Source: Euglena gracilis (lineage: Eukaryota > Euglenida > Euglenophyceae > Euglenales). Taken from it: a stretch of 64,000 nucleotides of DNA. Position numbers and translations under genes: made by a program. The stretch spans positions 61,439,858-61,503,857 of the forward strand of contig CP154954.1 in assembly GCA_039621445.1 (NCBI GenBank). Direction: 5' to 3'. This document shows positions 54,051-63,408 of the stretch, piece by piece. Below the pieces are notes generated by a model. The model was not told the DNA's origin. It did not search any database and saw only the letters and a program-made list of their open reading frames with translations. The number at the start of each line of letters is the position of its first letter. Within the stretch, counting starts at the first letter, position 1.

Positions 54051-55370
54051 AATGTTGAATTCGAAAATTTGGCAAAAGATGCATTCGAAAAGATGGACTC
54101 CCAATTGGATCTTTCTTTGCACGTTTTGTCGTTTGAGATGAAAGATTTCAATTTTCCATTGGATTACCCATCGAGTGATTTTGCCGAGATTTGGGAAAAA
54201 TTGGAACCATGGAAAGCTCAAGTCATCGATGATTGTTTGTGGTTCAAGGCCAAAGACAAACTTTTTTGTGAGCGAAAATTGGCCATCCCCAAGGAAGGTC
54301 TTCCTCAAGTTTCATCGTGGTTACATCGAGCTCATGGTCATCCCGGTCCCGAACGTACGCTTTGGTCATTTCTCCAAAATTTCCATTCATCCCTATCGAG
54401 AAAGTATTTGTTCGGTTTGTTTCGGAATCTTTTGGGTTCGTGTCAAACATGTGTCATGTCAAAGCCAAGTTCACAAGCCGATCGTGGACTTTTGGGTTTT
54501 TTTGCCAATTCCTCCCCTTCACAACGACATCATTTTTCTCGATTTTGTCGCCCTTGATGAATTCCATTCTTTTGATTACGCTTTGGGCATTGTGGACGGT
54601 TTGAGTCCGTTTTGTTTGTACCTCCAATGCCACAAAGAAGTGACGGGTGAAAAAGTCTTGAAGATGATTTTGAAAGAATGGGTGGAAAAATTTGGTCGCC
54701 CCAACGAAGTTTTGAGTGACAATGACAGTCGCTTCAAGTCAAGTTCCGGTTTTTACCAAGAGGTCATGAAATCACTCGGAATCAAGGTGTCGTTTTCTAT
54801 TCCGAGGCATCCTTCATCAAATGATTTGATGGAAAGAGAAAATCGATCGTTTGTGCAAACATTGAGATGACTTGTGCACGAAACGGGTACAAACGATTGG
54901 CCAAAGTTGCTTCCGTACGTCAATTTTGTGATGAACAGCCATATTTCAAGTTCGACGGGAACGTCTCCATCGGAACGTTTCCTCGGTCGATCTCCATGGA
55001 AATTCAAAAGTGTTGGAGAACCGTGTCAAAGTCCATCTGTCGAAAATTAGATTTTGGAACAGCTTTTGCTTCAAGAAAAGACAAGTTTGAGGCTGAAACG
55101 TCTCAGATGTTTGGCGATGGAACGGAAAAACAAGGTTCGGAAACCTGCCGTTTATGAAATTGGTCAATTTTTTCTCGTCCACAAGTCTCGATGGCCCAGA
55201 GAAAAGTCGAAAAGATCGCCAGTCCATGTTTTGGCCCCTACAAAGTTGTTCAAGTGCACTACAACTCTTTGCAAATTTTGGCATATCCATCATTGGGAGG
55301 TTTGGTTAAAGTTTCATTCTCCCAAGTGAAACACTGGAGTTCTGTCCATGACCCACACAATGACACTTCG
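54051..55370 (+). pseudogene. pol: E integrase
   Basis: The zinc finger HRAHGHPGPERTLWSF...CQTCVMSK (H-x3-H, C-x2-C) is intact near 54325-54460. After a frame change near 54500 the core reads IIFLDFVALDEF, VLSDNDSRFKSSSGFYQEV and NDLMERENRSFVQTLR, with the three acidic residues. A TGA follows at 54868, after which MNSHISSSTG is read in frame. The C-terminal GPY motif is FGPYKVVQVHYNSLQILAY (about 55225). The enzyme inserts the element DNA. Confidence 0.85.
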
Positions 55371-55733
55371 TTTTTGTCAGAAGAGTGTGAGGAATTTGAT
55401 GGTGCACAAACCCCTGCTTCACTCACAGGTCACACAGACGACCGAGACACAGGGGGCGAACAGCGAGGCGCAAGCGACGCACACAGAGGCGCACGCGACG
55501 AACGCATGACAAAACCAGAACACGACAGAACAAGGCCAGAACAGGAAACGCGAGGCGAAAGGCCCAGAACAGCCGAACGAGCACGCGACGCACGGCCGAG
55601 CGCACGCGACGAACCAGCCAAAACCCCAGAAGGACCCAACCCCCAGAAAGACCCAGTTCCTTCCCATTTTTCCTCTCAGATGGTTTACAAGAAGCAAGGA
55701 CCGAGGGCCGGAACCAAGTTTCAATTCAAATAA
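55371..55733 (+). pseudogene. pol: E pol C-terminal tail, Arg/Asp/Glu-rich
   Basis: Continues the GPY-module frame with about 110 residues rich in Arg, Asp, Glu, Ala and Thr (e.g. ERPRTAERARDARPSARDEP), probably disordered, ending at a TAA at 55731. The GC-rich CACGCGACG-type repetition resembles a short degenerate tandem repeat. Confidence 0.6.
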
Positions 55734-55797
55734 ATCAAATTTTGAAGTTCCTCTACTTGGAGGTGAATCAAAGAGAATTTGGCAGGAAAAGTCGGAG

Positions 55798-56288
55798 TTG
55801 GAGAAAGAGAACTTCAAGGGGAGTGGACCTGAGGGTCCTTTGCAGCCAGCTGCTGCAGTTGCTGCTGTTGACCTTGGAGTTGATGTTCAAAATGTTTATC
55901 TTCAAAATGTGGACGTTGATCTTGCTGCTGTTGTTCCACAAGCTGAACTTCAACATGTTGATGTACCTGGGCCTGTGGGCTCAGTGCTGCAGCCCTGTGC
56001 TGCAGACTTGTCTGCAGATTTGGTTTTCCACGTTTCACAGCCGGAACCAGAAAAGTCATCAGTTTTGCTTCAGAATGTGTTTCAAATTTGCCCAAGTCAT
56101 CCAGACAGTTTTCAGAAATGGAGGCTGCAAAAATGGGTTTTTACATTGTTGAAGCCATTTTGGATCACAAGTTCAGAAATGGTTGGAGGTTTCTGACAAC
56201 GTGGGAGAATTACCCAGTGCATTCATCAACATGGGAACCAGTCAGAAGTTTCATTTTGCCAGGCGGAAGAATTAACTCAGTTTTTTAG
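55798..56288 (+). pseudogene. E chromodomain protein
   Basis: A Val/Gln/Asp-rich stretch with a repeated VDVQNVYLQNVDVDL pattern leads, after a frame change near 56090, to GFYIVEAILDHKFRNGWRFL, TTWENYPVHSSTWEPVRSF. This is a chromodomain: the Y-x-VE start and the W..Y....STWEP core. It lies 65 bases beyond the pol stop, so it was either a separate product or reached by frameshift. Chromodomains in such elements guide integration to heterochromatin. Confidence 0.8.
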
Positions 56289-57017
56289 AATTACATTCAG
56301 GACAATGGTTTGCAAGAGGTTTTGAAGAAAGTGCAAAAGGATGCGAATACCCAACCCAGTCCAGTTTCCACAGTCAAACTGTTTCCATGAAATTTTATGC
56401 CTTGGGCGTCAGAAACTGACCCCAGCATGCACAACCAGCCAAGAAAGCAGAATAACCTCTCTCTTTTCTAAGTGCCAGCCCAGCTGCTGAGGGATAGAAT
56501 GTCTGCGTGCAAAAGCCACAGGGCCAGAGGCACTTAGGTCTTGCACCTAAGAGTGGAATCAGCCTGAATTCGAATGCCAGTTTGGCCAGGCCATGATTCT
56601 ACCAACAGGTTCGCCGCAGCACCAAGCCACCACCAACAACAAGCCAACTGATCATCATCATCATCATGATCTTCTTCATCATGTTCAATTTCAAGAAGTT
56701 TTAATGTTCAACAATTTGATGAAGATAGAGCTGACGTTCTTCATTTTGATGTTCGTTGACTTTGGTGTTCTTTGATTTGTTGTTCTTTGATGGACTTGAT
56801 GTTCATGTCTGTTGGATTGATTTCAGATGATGTCTGCTTATGGCTTTTCCCAGTTTTTGTGAGAGAAAGAAAGGCCAGAGAGAGAGCAAACTGACAATTG
56901 ATGCCGATTTTACGGCCCACGTTCACGAGTCCAAAAAAGTAAAGACGTTCGCCTGAGATTTCTGCCAAAGTCTTTTGAGCCCCATTTTGTGTGTGCTTGG
57001 TGGGGCTTTGTTCCACC
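56289..57017 (+). other. E 3' untranslated region
   Basis: About 730 bases, no coding domain seen. It has a CATCAT run (56650-56670) and several TTGATGTTC repeats (56700-56810). Confidence 0.5.
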
Positions 57018-57028
57018 AAGGGGGGGAT
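57018..57028 (+). other. E polypurine tract
   Basis: AAGGGGGGGA next to the LTR start TGAAAAGG. Confidence 0.8.
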
Positions 57029-58139
57029 TGAAAAGGTGGCTTTGGCTACCTTCCCCCCCCCTGACCTCCCTTGGGCAGTGAATGAACGAGACCCCCCTTG
57101 CTCATTGAAGAAAGGTGCAAGAACCACTCACAATTGGCCCATGTGTGCTTTTTGGGGGGGGCACTTCCACAAAGGAGTCTTCCCCAACGCCCCCCCCCCC
57201 TGTGCGCGGTCCGAGGGTGCCCGCCCCAAGGGGGTGTCCCAAGGGGGCCCAAAGGGGCCACGAAGGGCCGCGAGGGGGCTCCAAGGTCCCCAAGGGCCTT
57301 TTGAGGCCCCACTGGCCCCCAAGGGGGCCCCACAGTCCATTTTGACCAAGCCAAGGGAAGGTAAAGGAGGGGGCAGTTGGAGGGGGCCAACAGGCAACCC
57401 CCAAGGGGATGCGCAAGCCCTGCTGGGCTTTGCGCAAGCATGCGCACCCCCTTGGTGGGCGCTTGGGATGGCGCAATTCATTAAGAATTGCGCAAAGTAT
57501 ACCAAGTAGCCCCCCCAGCTGTAGCCCCCCTCCAATTGTACATTTTCTGTTCACAGGGCTCTGTTTACACTCTGTTCACACACTGTTCTTTGGCATTCAA
57601 TTGTGTTTTTGCATTTGGGAATCAACAAACTATCAAACAAGTTCAAGCAAACAAGTCCGAGTCATTGACCAGATTATACATCCAAGATCAATTGATTGGA
57701 CCTCAAAAGTATGTCATTTTCAACATCACCATCCTCAACAACACCCACCCCTACCCCATTTTTCCTCCAAGGGGAAAACCCCCACCAGGTGGGCCCGAGG
57801 AGCTCAAATTTTAACGATCCTACGCGGGTTGCGCCGCCAGGGGTCCCTTCACAGGGACCTCAGGAGGGGCAACCCTTACACCCCCAAACCGCCCAACCAC
57901 ATACTCTACCCATTCCTACTATGACGTCTGGTACTTTTTTGTGTACATATCTTACCTTCCTGCACAGGCTGGCCTTGGTACTTTGAACACAATGTTTCCC
58001 ATGCTTGTGGATTGGAAGTAAAAGCGCCACGAAGGAGGATTGGGCAAAAAGATTAAGGAAAAAGGAGAGATCAAAAAAAAAAGATCCTACGCAAAAGCTG
58101 AGTCCAAGAAGAAGGAGAAGAAGGACTGAAAGCTTTACA
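57029..58139 (+). repeat. E 3' LTR, split by a solo LTR
   Basis: LTR parts 57029-57200 and 57886-58139, together about 426 bases, match the 5' LTR; between them lie the solo K-type LTR and one copy of its CCCCC duplication. Confidence 0.9.
57201..57880 (+). repeat. Solo K-type LTR (680 bp) in the E 3' LTR
   Basis: TGTGCGCGG to CCCTTACA, flanked by CCCCC on both sides. The C run in the 5' LTR of E is 11 long; here it is 11 plus 5, which fits a 5-base duplication. It gives the full length of the K LTR. Confidence 0.85.
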
Positions 58140-58144
58140 GTTAA
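58140..58144. repeat. Target-site duplication GTTAA, right copy of E
   Basis: Pairs with 49255-49259. Confidence 0.85.
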
Positions 58145-58380
58145 TAGGTGCGTCTCCGTTGTTTGCATTTGCACTTTGCATTTTTGATGAAAAGTTGGGA
58201 ATTTGTTTGTGAAAATTGTAAAAATTGTAAAAATTGTAAAAGTATGTGTAAAAAGACCCAAAAAGGTAAGCAAAGGTGGGGGCCGGGAGGCTGTGTGATG
58301 CAGCTGTAGCCACTTGTGCCCCTGAGACACCTCGCTCGTGCTTAGGCGCCTCTTTCTGAGTTTCTGTTTGGTCGTTCGAC
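58145..58380 (-). other. G3 leader
   Basis: Matches the G2 leader at 44040-44272, including the TGTAAAAATTGTAAAAATTG stretch. No coding domain seen. Confidence 0.6.
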
Positions 58381-58402
58381 CGTTAAACCTAATCCGCTAC
58401 CA
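58381..58402 (-). other. G3 primer binding site
   Basis: Minus strand TGGTAGCGGATTAGGTTTAA next to the LTR; one difference from G2 and G1 in the first ten bases. Confidence 0.65.
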
Positions 58403-58836
58403 AGTGTACGTCCCACCCCGGCTTTTCTATTTAAGGTTTACTCCCAAAAATGCCGAGGGGGAGTAACAATAAAATTTGTTCCCTTTTACCCTTTGATTGC
58501 AAAGCACAAAGGCAAAGAGAATTTTTGGGACCGCAGTCCCTTATGGGAAAGTACTTTCTGCTACTTCGAGCTTTGTAAAGCAAAGAATAAAATTCGAATT
58601 CAAAGGGAACTTCGCGCACTGATTTGTAAAACAGAATTTAAAAGCTCCAAACGAAACCCTGTAACCTTGAATTAGGAACCAGTTATTTTCGCTAAGCTTT
58701 CGCTAGCTCTGTGATTCTCCCTTTGTCTTATGGTTTAACCATACCACTGTGTACAGCCCAGCCGTAGCCAGATTGTTGGCCGTAGCCCGTTGCATCTGGT
58801 ACACAGTTTCATGGCAGAATGGGTGTCTGGCACACA
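58403..58836 (-). repeat. G3 5' LTR (434 bp)
   Basis: Starts TGTGTGCCAGA on the minus strand and ends GACGTACACT; similar to the G2 LTR over most of its length. Confidence 0.75.
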
Positions 58837-60250
58837 TGAGCTGGGGGCAAAGGCAATGCAAAGTACGGTAACAATTGCAGATTCCATGAATTATGCATCA
58901 ATGAAAAGTCTGGGAGAGGTTGCAACTCGGACAGCATAAAACCGTACCCCATGTTTTGCAAAGACAAAGCCCCTGAAAAAGGCTCTGGAAAACACGGTTA
59001 ACACCTGTCACATATTTGTGGGTGTTCTGAGGTCAGCCAAACTGGCTTCGGGTCCCAACTCCCTGTTCCGGAAACTCCAATCGTTAGATTTGCCATTTGA
59101 GATTGGGCCATTGGATGATCATCAAGTAAAACATTCTGGGCAGGGATTTCCAACCCAAAACTTCCGACTGAAGGCTGAACGAGAAACACCCGGTTACCAT
59201 GTTTCACACCCTTGCCACCATGTTCCATGGCAGTGCTGGGGTGAAACGGAAACCCCCGCCCCGAGCCAGTTTCCGTTGTAGGATTTTTTTTTGGCTCCTG
59301 GAGCCGACTTGTGTTGGAAGCTTTTTTTCTCATTCTGGCCCACCCTGTGGCCAGAACTGGGCCATCATTTCCAAGGATGATTCTCCAAATGAACCCTCCC
59401 CAATCCCTAACCCCTGAGGGGGGTGTCACTGGGATGTCCAAGGGGGGTGCCTTTGGGGTTTCAACCCCTCCCTGCTCAGCTGAAATGTCATTTCTGACAG
59501 TTTCTGGGGTAAAAAGGGGGTTTTGGGGTGAAATTTGGCCTGTGGTTGCCTGTGTTTGGGAAGCCCAGCCCCCTGCCCCCTTTCCAACAGATGAGGTAGG
59601 GTGATTGGGGAAGCAAACTTCTACGTCTTGGCTTGATTGGTTACCTCAATTTGTGTACTTTCATTTGCAAATTCCAAATTTCCAAATTCAATACTTGAAT
59701 GTTATGGATTGTAATTGCCACACACATGCAATAATGTAACAGGTAAAGAGGAAAACCCTGGGAGGAAAAAGTGATTTTGATGCCCTTGATGGGCAATTAA
59801 ATTTGTGTTTGACTGCACTGATTCCCAAGCGCTCTCAAAACCCAAATTGTATCCCATTGCATGAAAAAAAACCAACCCTAGTCAAAATCAAGGTTTCACA
59901 CCTTGATTTTGATAAATTAGGCTGAATTCCATCATCATTGAGCTTTGCAAACCCCTGTAAAAACTCCAGGAACTGTTCCAAGCGCTTGCAAGCGCTCTCA
60001 CCAAATCCAACATTTTCCCTTAAAATAAAAGGAAAAATGCATAAAAAGCTTAAAATATTCCAAATAGACCCAAAAGAACCATTTGTGAATACCTAGCATC
60101 ACTCATTTCCTCTCCTTGCACAACCAACCCATGGTCACCTTAGTAGAGAACATTTAAGGCAAATGTTTAGAAAGCCTTAAATTTGAGCTAAACAGCCCTC
60201 AAAAAGGCCTTCTAAAAATGAAAAACTCCGCGTCACGGCGGTCGACCTCA
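58837..60250. other. Unassigned stretch, possible target of G3
   Basis: About 1.4 kb with no recognised domain, LTR or repeat. 59630-60230 is AT-rich with short direct repeats (TCAAGGTTTCACACCTTGA is a palindrome at 59886-59904). It may be old flanking DNA. Confidence 0.4.
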
Positions 60251-60295
60251 AACGGTCGTCACCTCTCTTATCAGGTTTAATACCTCTCCGCTGGC

Positions 60296-60742
60296 ACCCG
60301 TTTTGACCCAGGTACTGGGTTTCCCTGGAAGCAAGTCCTGCACGAGCTGCCCCTCTTCCAGTACCTAAAAACGCGAGCTGAGGACAACAACCACAACCAA
60401 GACGCCAAGGCCCCCATGGAAAAGGTGCTGAAAGGTGTACAACAGAAGATCATCCATTTGATGAGGATGATGGCCACCATCTACAGTCAAGTGGATGAAT
60501 TCCCAGAGGACTATCGAGTCCTCTCCCAGCAACTCTTCTTCGCCATGGCGGAGTTGGAGCAAGGCCTTCTACGTGAACGGAAACGTCAAAACACAACCCC
60601 CCCAAATATAAACACCCCGGTTATATATTTGGACGTAAATTTCAAGACCCCGAGGGGGGGTTTTATATTTGGAGGGGGGGTTGATATTCTGTCGGAAAAA
60701 TCCACTTCCTGGCGGGATCCAGTAGTCACTCTTTTGGTCTAA
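60296..60742 (+). CDS. DIRS-like: helical protein of unknown function
   Basis: One frame reads FDPGTGFPWKQVLHELPLFQ, then MEKVLKGVQQKIIHLMRMMA and SQQLFFAMAELEQGLLRERK before a low-complexity end. Helical and charged, similar in position and character to the gag-like first reading frame of DIRS elements, but with no specific motif. Could be chance. Confidence 0.3.
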   Translation, partial: TRFDPGTGFPWKQVLHELPLFQYLKTRAEDNNHNQDAKAPMEKVLKGVQQKIIHLMRMMATIYSQVDEFPEDYRVLSQQLFFAMAELEQGLLRERKRQNTTPPNINTPVIYLDVNFKTPRGGFIFGGGVDILSEKSTSWRDPVVTLLV

Positions 60743-60887
60743 AATAACAAATACGCCCACCCTTGGGGGTCCAAAAGCTTCAGTTTTCAGCGAACGAGCA
60801 ATTTTCACGTGCTTTTGGTAAAAAAAAGTGCTCCAAAATCGGCCAAAAATAACAATTTAGGGAGAGTTTTTGTCGATAATTTTTCCT

Positions 60888-60908
60888 TCCGGCGCTTCGC
60901 GCCGGAGG
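60888..60908. other. GC-rich hairpin
   Basis: CCGGCGCTTCGCGCCGG forms a seven-base-pair stem with a TTC loop. Similar short hairpins are at 62354-62370 (GGCCCCTTCGGGGCC) and 62428-62443 (CGGCGCTTTGCGCCG). Confidence 0.6.
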
Positions 60909-61044
60909 GTGGGTTTTATATTTGGGGGGTGTTTTGTATTTGGGAGTTTATATTATGAGGGGTTTACCTGGATCAATACCTTCGACGTCCAATGGTTTCA
61001 AAAAGAGGATCTTCAAGTTGAGAGGAGTCAGCAGCAGCTGAACA

Positions 61045-61738
61045 GTGCTGGTATCAACACACCGGTTGATAGGGTGGAATGATGGCATCACCTCCAGAGG
61101 CAGCCGAGGCTGGAAATTAAAACGAGGATTAAATGGTTTCAGCGGGGGATCCAAGGGTGGAAGAGGAGGCTATTGCAGCCAAGTATGGAGAAGTCCCTGG
61201 ACATCCAAAGGGTATTGCACCCAGTCAAATCTTATTCCTCCCTCCTTGTCCATTGCAGGACAAAGGGCAGAGGGAAGTCCTGACATCCAGGCCCCTGGAG
61301 AGGGTACCAGACATCCCGAACAGAAGTCAATCCACCTCGCTGTGGAAGGAGTAAGCTGCTCCACACCCTTCTTCTTGTCCCACAACCTCACGTTCAACAT
61401 CAGCCAGCCCCAAACAGGAGGCCCAGAGCCCCAACCTGCAGCAGCAGCCAGGGGGGTGTGAGGAAAAGATGGTAAATATGATCCTGAGTCACGAGGAAAG
61501 ATGGAAAGACTCTGCTCTCTTTCAGACGTTGAGGGAATGTCTCCCCTGATGGAAACCCCATGCTCACCCCAAATTGTTGCAAATGATCCAGCAAGGGGTG
61601 GTGGCAGATCGACCCCTTCTGGGAAAAATTTCCACATGTCCCCAGCAAAAGAACAATCCAGAAACTTTACTGGCCTCAGAAATGTTGGAGGATTACAAAA
61701 ATTGGGAGCTGTCAAAGTGGTGACAGATCCACAAAACA
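61045..61738 (+). other. DIRS-like: unassigned open stretch before the Dam-like domain
   Basis: Open readings 61045-61461 and 61501 onward are Ser/Pro/Gly-rich with no motif. They are in the place where RT and RNase H would be expected before the methyltransferase-like domain, but nothing of them is seen on this strand. Confidence 0.3.
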
Positions 61739-61739
61739 C

Positions 61740-62085
61740 CAAACATCTGTTTTTTTTTCAGGGACACATCACCGCCTCAGTGGACATGTTAGCATCCCCA
61801 GGGAACACAAAGTTCCAAAAATTTTGCTTCAGATGGCCTCGCCACCAGACTTTTATGGTGGGTGCTTTAAACTGCAGCCTGGATTGGGTGGGGGAAGTGT
61901 ATGCCAACCACCCCTGGAAAGGCATAATACCCTGGCTCATTAAACGTTCCATGAGCAAACGGGCAAAATGCCTTTTAATCACCCCCATGCCGGATTCAAG
62001 TGCATGGTGGCCCCTTTTAACAAAAATTTCCAAACCTGTGGTGAAAATGTTAGTAGTCCCCCCGAAAATCATTTTTTTTCGTTGA
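61740..62085 (+). pseudogene. DIRS-type Dam-like domain
   Basis: Reads GHITASVDMLASPGNTKFQK, then ALNCSLDWVGEVYANHPWKG, IIPWLIKRSMSKRAKCLLIT, and PMPDSSAWWPLLTKI. This is the DIRS methyltransferase-like domain: VD-x-[LF]AS..N, D.W, YANPPW, helix, LLI.P and WWP.L. The NPPW motif is NHPW here (61897-61908), so one Pro is lost. In DIRS elements this domain follows RNase H. Confidence 0.7.
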
Positions 62086-62559
62086 CCTGAAGAGTTTCCC
62101 CCAATCTCGGCTGGTCAAGAAAATGGAGGGAGGGGGACATATGGGGACATCAGTTTGTATTCAAACAGCCAAGGTGAAAGTGGTTTGTGGGGTCCCAAAA
62201 AACAATTAGCACCAAAGGAGCGCAAAGTGAAAAAATGGCTTCTTCACCCCCACCCCCAGGTTGCGAAGGGAGGTTTCCAAAGGGGTTCTACCCATGATTT
62301 CGCTTTCTAGCTCAAGTTTTTGGAGTATTGGACTTCAAAAAAAGGCGTTAGCGTCTCGGCCCCTTCGGGGCCAGGGGGACAGAAAAAAGTACATTTTGGT
62401 TGTGCCATGGAAAAAAATTCTCCTCGGCGCTTTGCGCCGTGTTCAAAAATTGTTGGAGGGAATCAATGCCCAGGCCAAAATGGCCCCTGGCCTGCGCAAT
62501 GTTTCAGGTTCCTTTTGGAACAGCAAAAAATGTCAAATTCACAAATTGACATTACCTTA

Positions 62560-63408
62560 AAAAGTAACTCCATTTTAATGAGACATGACAGGGCCTTCAG
62601 AAAACTGTACTTCCTGCTGCAGGACAAGGGTCGGGACCTCCTTCAAGCAACAACCTTGGACATTGTGTCCAGCATCCTGGAGTTGCACAGGCTGGCAAGT
62701 GCTGAGGCCAGACACGCTTGGTTTGCAGTCACATAACTCCCTGGTCTCCACCATGTTTCTTTTCGGCCTCTGCTGAAGAATTTAAGATCCAGTTGGAACA
62801 GAAATGTTCAGAAATATACAACCTTTTAGGATCCCTTACCCATCATGCAAAAATTGTGGGTCCACTGGACATTATGTCCACCAGTGAGTTGAGACTCGGA
62901 ATCATTCTGTTGTTCAGACTTTTGGCTTGACACAGAGGAATTGACCTGGCCAGAACACAGAGATCTATCGCTGTGGTTGGTGAAAATTTTTCGTTTTGAT
63001 CCAGAGAAAGGGCTGGAAAGCTCCAAAGTGGGAACACCTTTTGAAAAGCGATTCCAACCCCCCTGATCCCCTTATCATGTCACGAGGGAATATGTGAAAC
63101 GTACATCCCCTTTGGACCTTTGGACTTTGGGGGGCTTTTCCTGGGAGTTTAGAAGGGAATAAACCACTCACATCCAATAACGTTAGCTCTTTGACGACAT
63201 ATCTCATGAAAAATTTGGGATCCGAGTTTCTCACTGGACTGCTCATTCTACAAGCGGGGCTGGAATTTTAATGTACAAAGGATTTGGGTTTTCAAGTGAA
63301 GAAGTTTGTGAACTTGTCCAATGGAAAACTTCCCAAGCTTTTTCAGCACACTATTTAAGGTTAGGTGCAGTGGAAAAGGTGGAAAAAGTGTTCACTACAG
63401 TAGGCTAA
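62560..63408 (+). pseudogene. DIRS-like tyrosine recombinase
   Basis: The N-terminal part has RAFRKLYFLLQDKGRDLLQ and SSILELHRLASAEARHAWF. After a frame change: PLDIMSTSELRLGIILLFRL, a stop, HRGIDLARTQRS with the first catalytic Arg, and near 63225 VSHWTAHSTSGAGILMYKGF, ELVQWKTSQAFSAHYLRLGA with the W and the nucleophile Tyr. The HxxR motif is HSTS, so the second Arg is lost. The set R, HxxR, W and Y with a G.W context identifies the DIRS/Ngaro type of recombinase, which replaces the integrase in this class. Confidence 0.65.

Larger units (their letters stand above)
49260..58139 (+). mobile_element. E: 8.9 kb Ty3/gypsy-like LTR retrotransposon with chromodomain and Dam-like domain
   Basis: It has LTRs with TG...CA ends, PBS two bases after the 5' LTR, gag, zinc knuckle, protease, Dam-like domain, RT (partly inverted), RNase H, integrase, chromodomain, polypurine tract, 3' LTR, and GTTAA duplications. 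About 685 bases of the length are a solo K-type LTR inserted in the 3' LTR with its own CCCCC duplication. The two E LTRs differ at about 15 positions by eye. Confidence 0.9.
44717..58836 (-). mobile_element. G3: 5' part of a G element, interrupted by E
   Basis: 5' LTR (58403-58836), PBS and leader lie right of E; the gag N-terminus continues at 49259 on the left of E. The copy is cut at 44717 by the G2 LTR within the nucleocapsid. Pol is not in the window. G3 is older than both G2 and E, which sit in it. Confidence 0.8.

Noticed and set aside
58990-59604. Possible genes in the unassigned right-hand stretch
   Set aside because: Short readings on both strands without motifs or homologous copies in the window.
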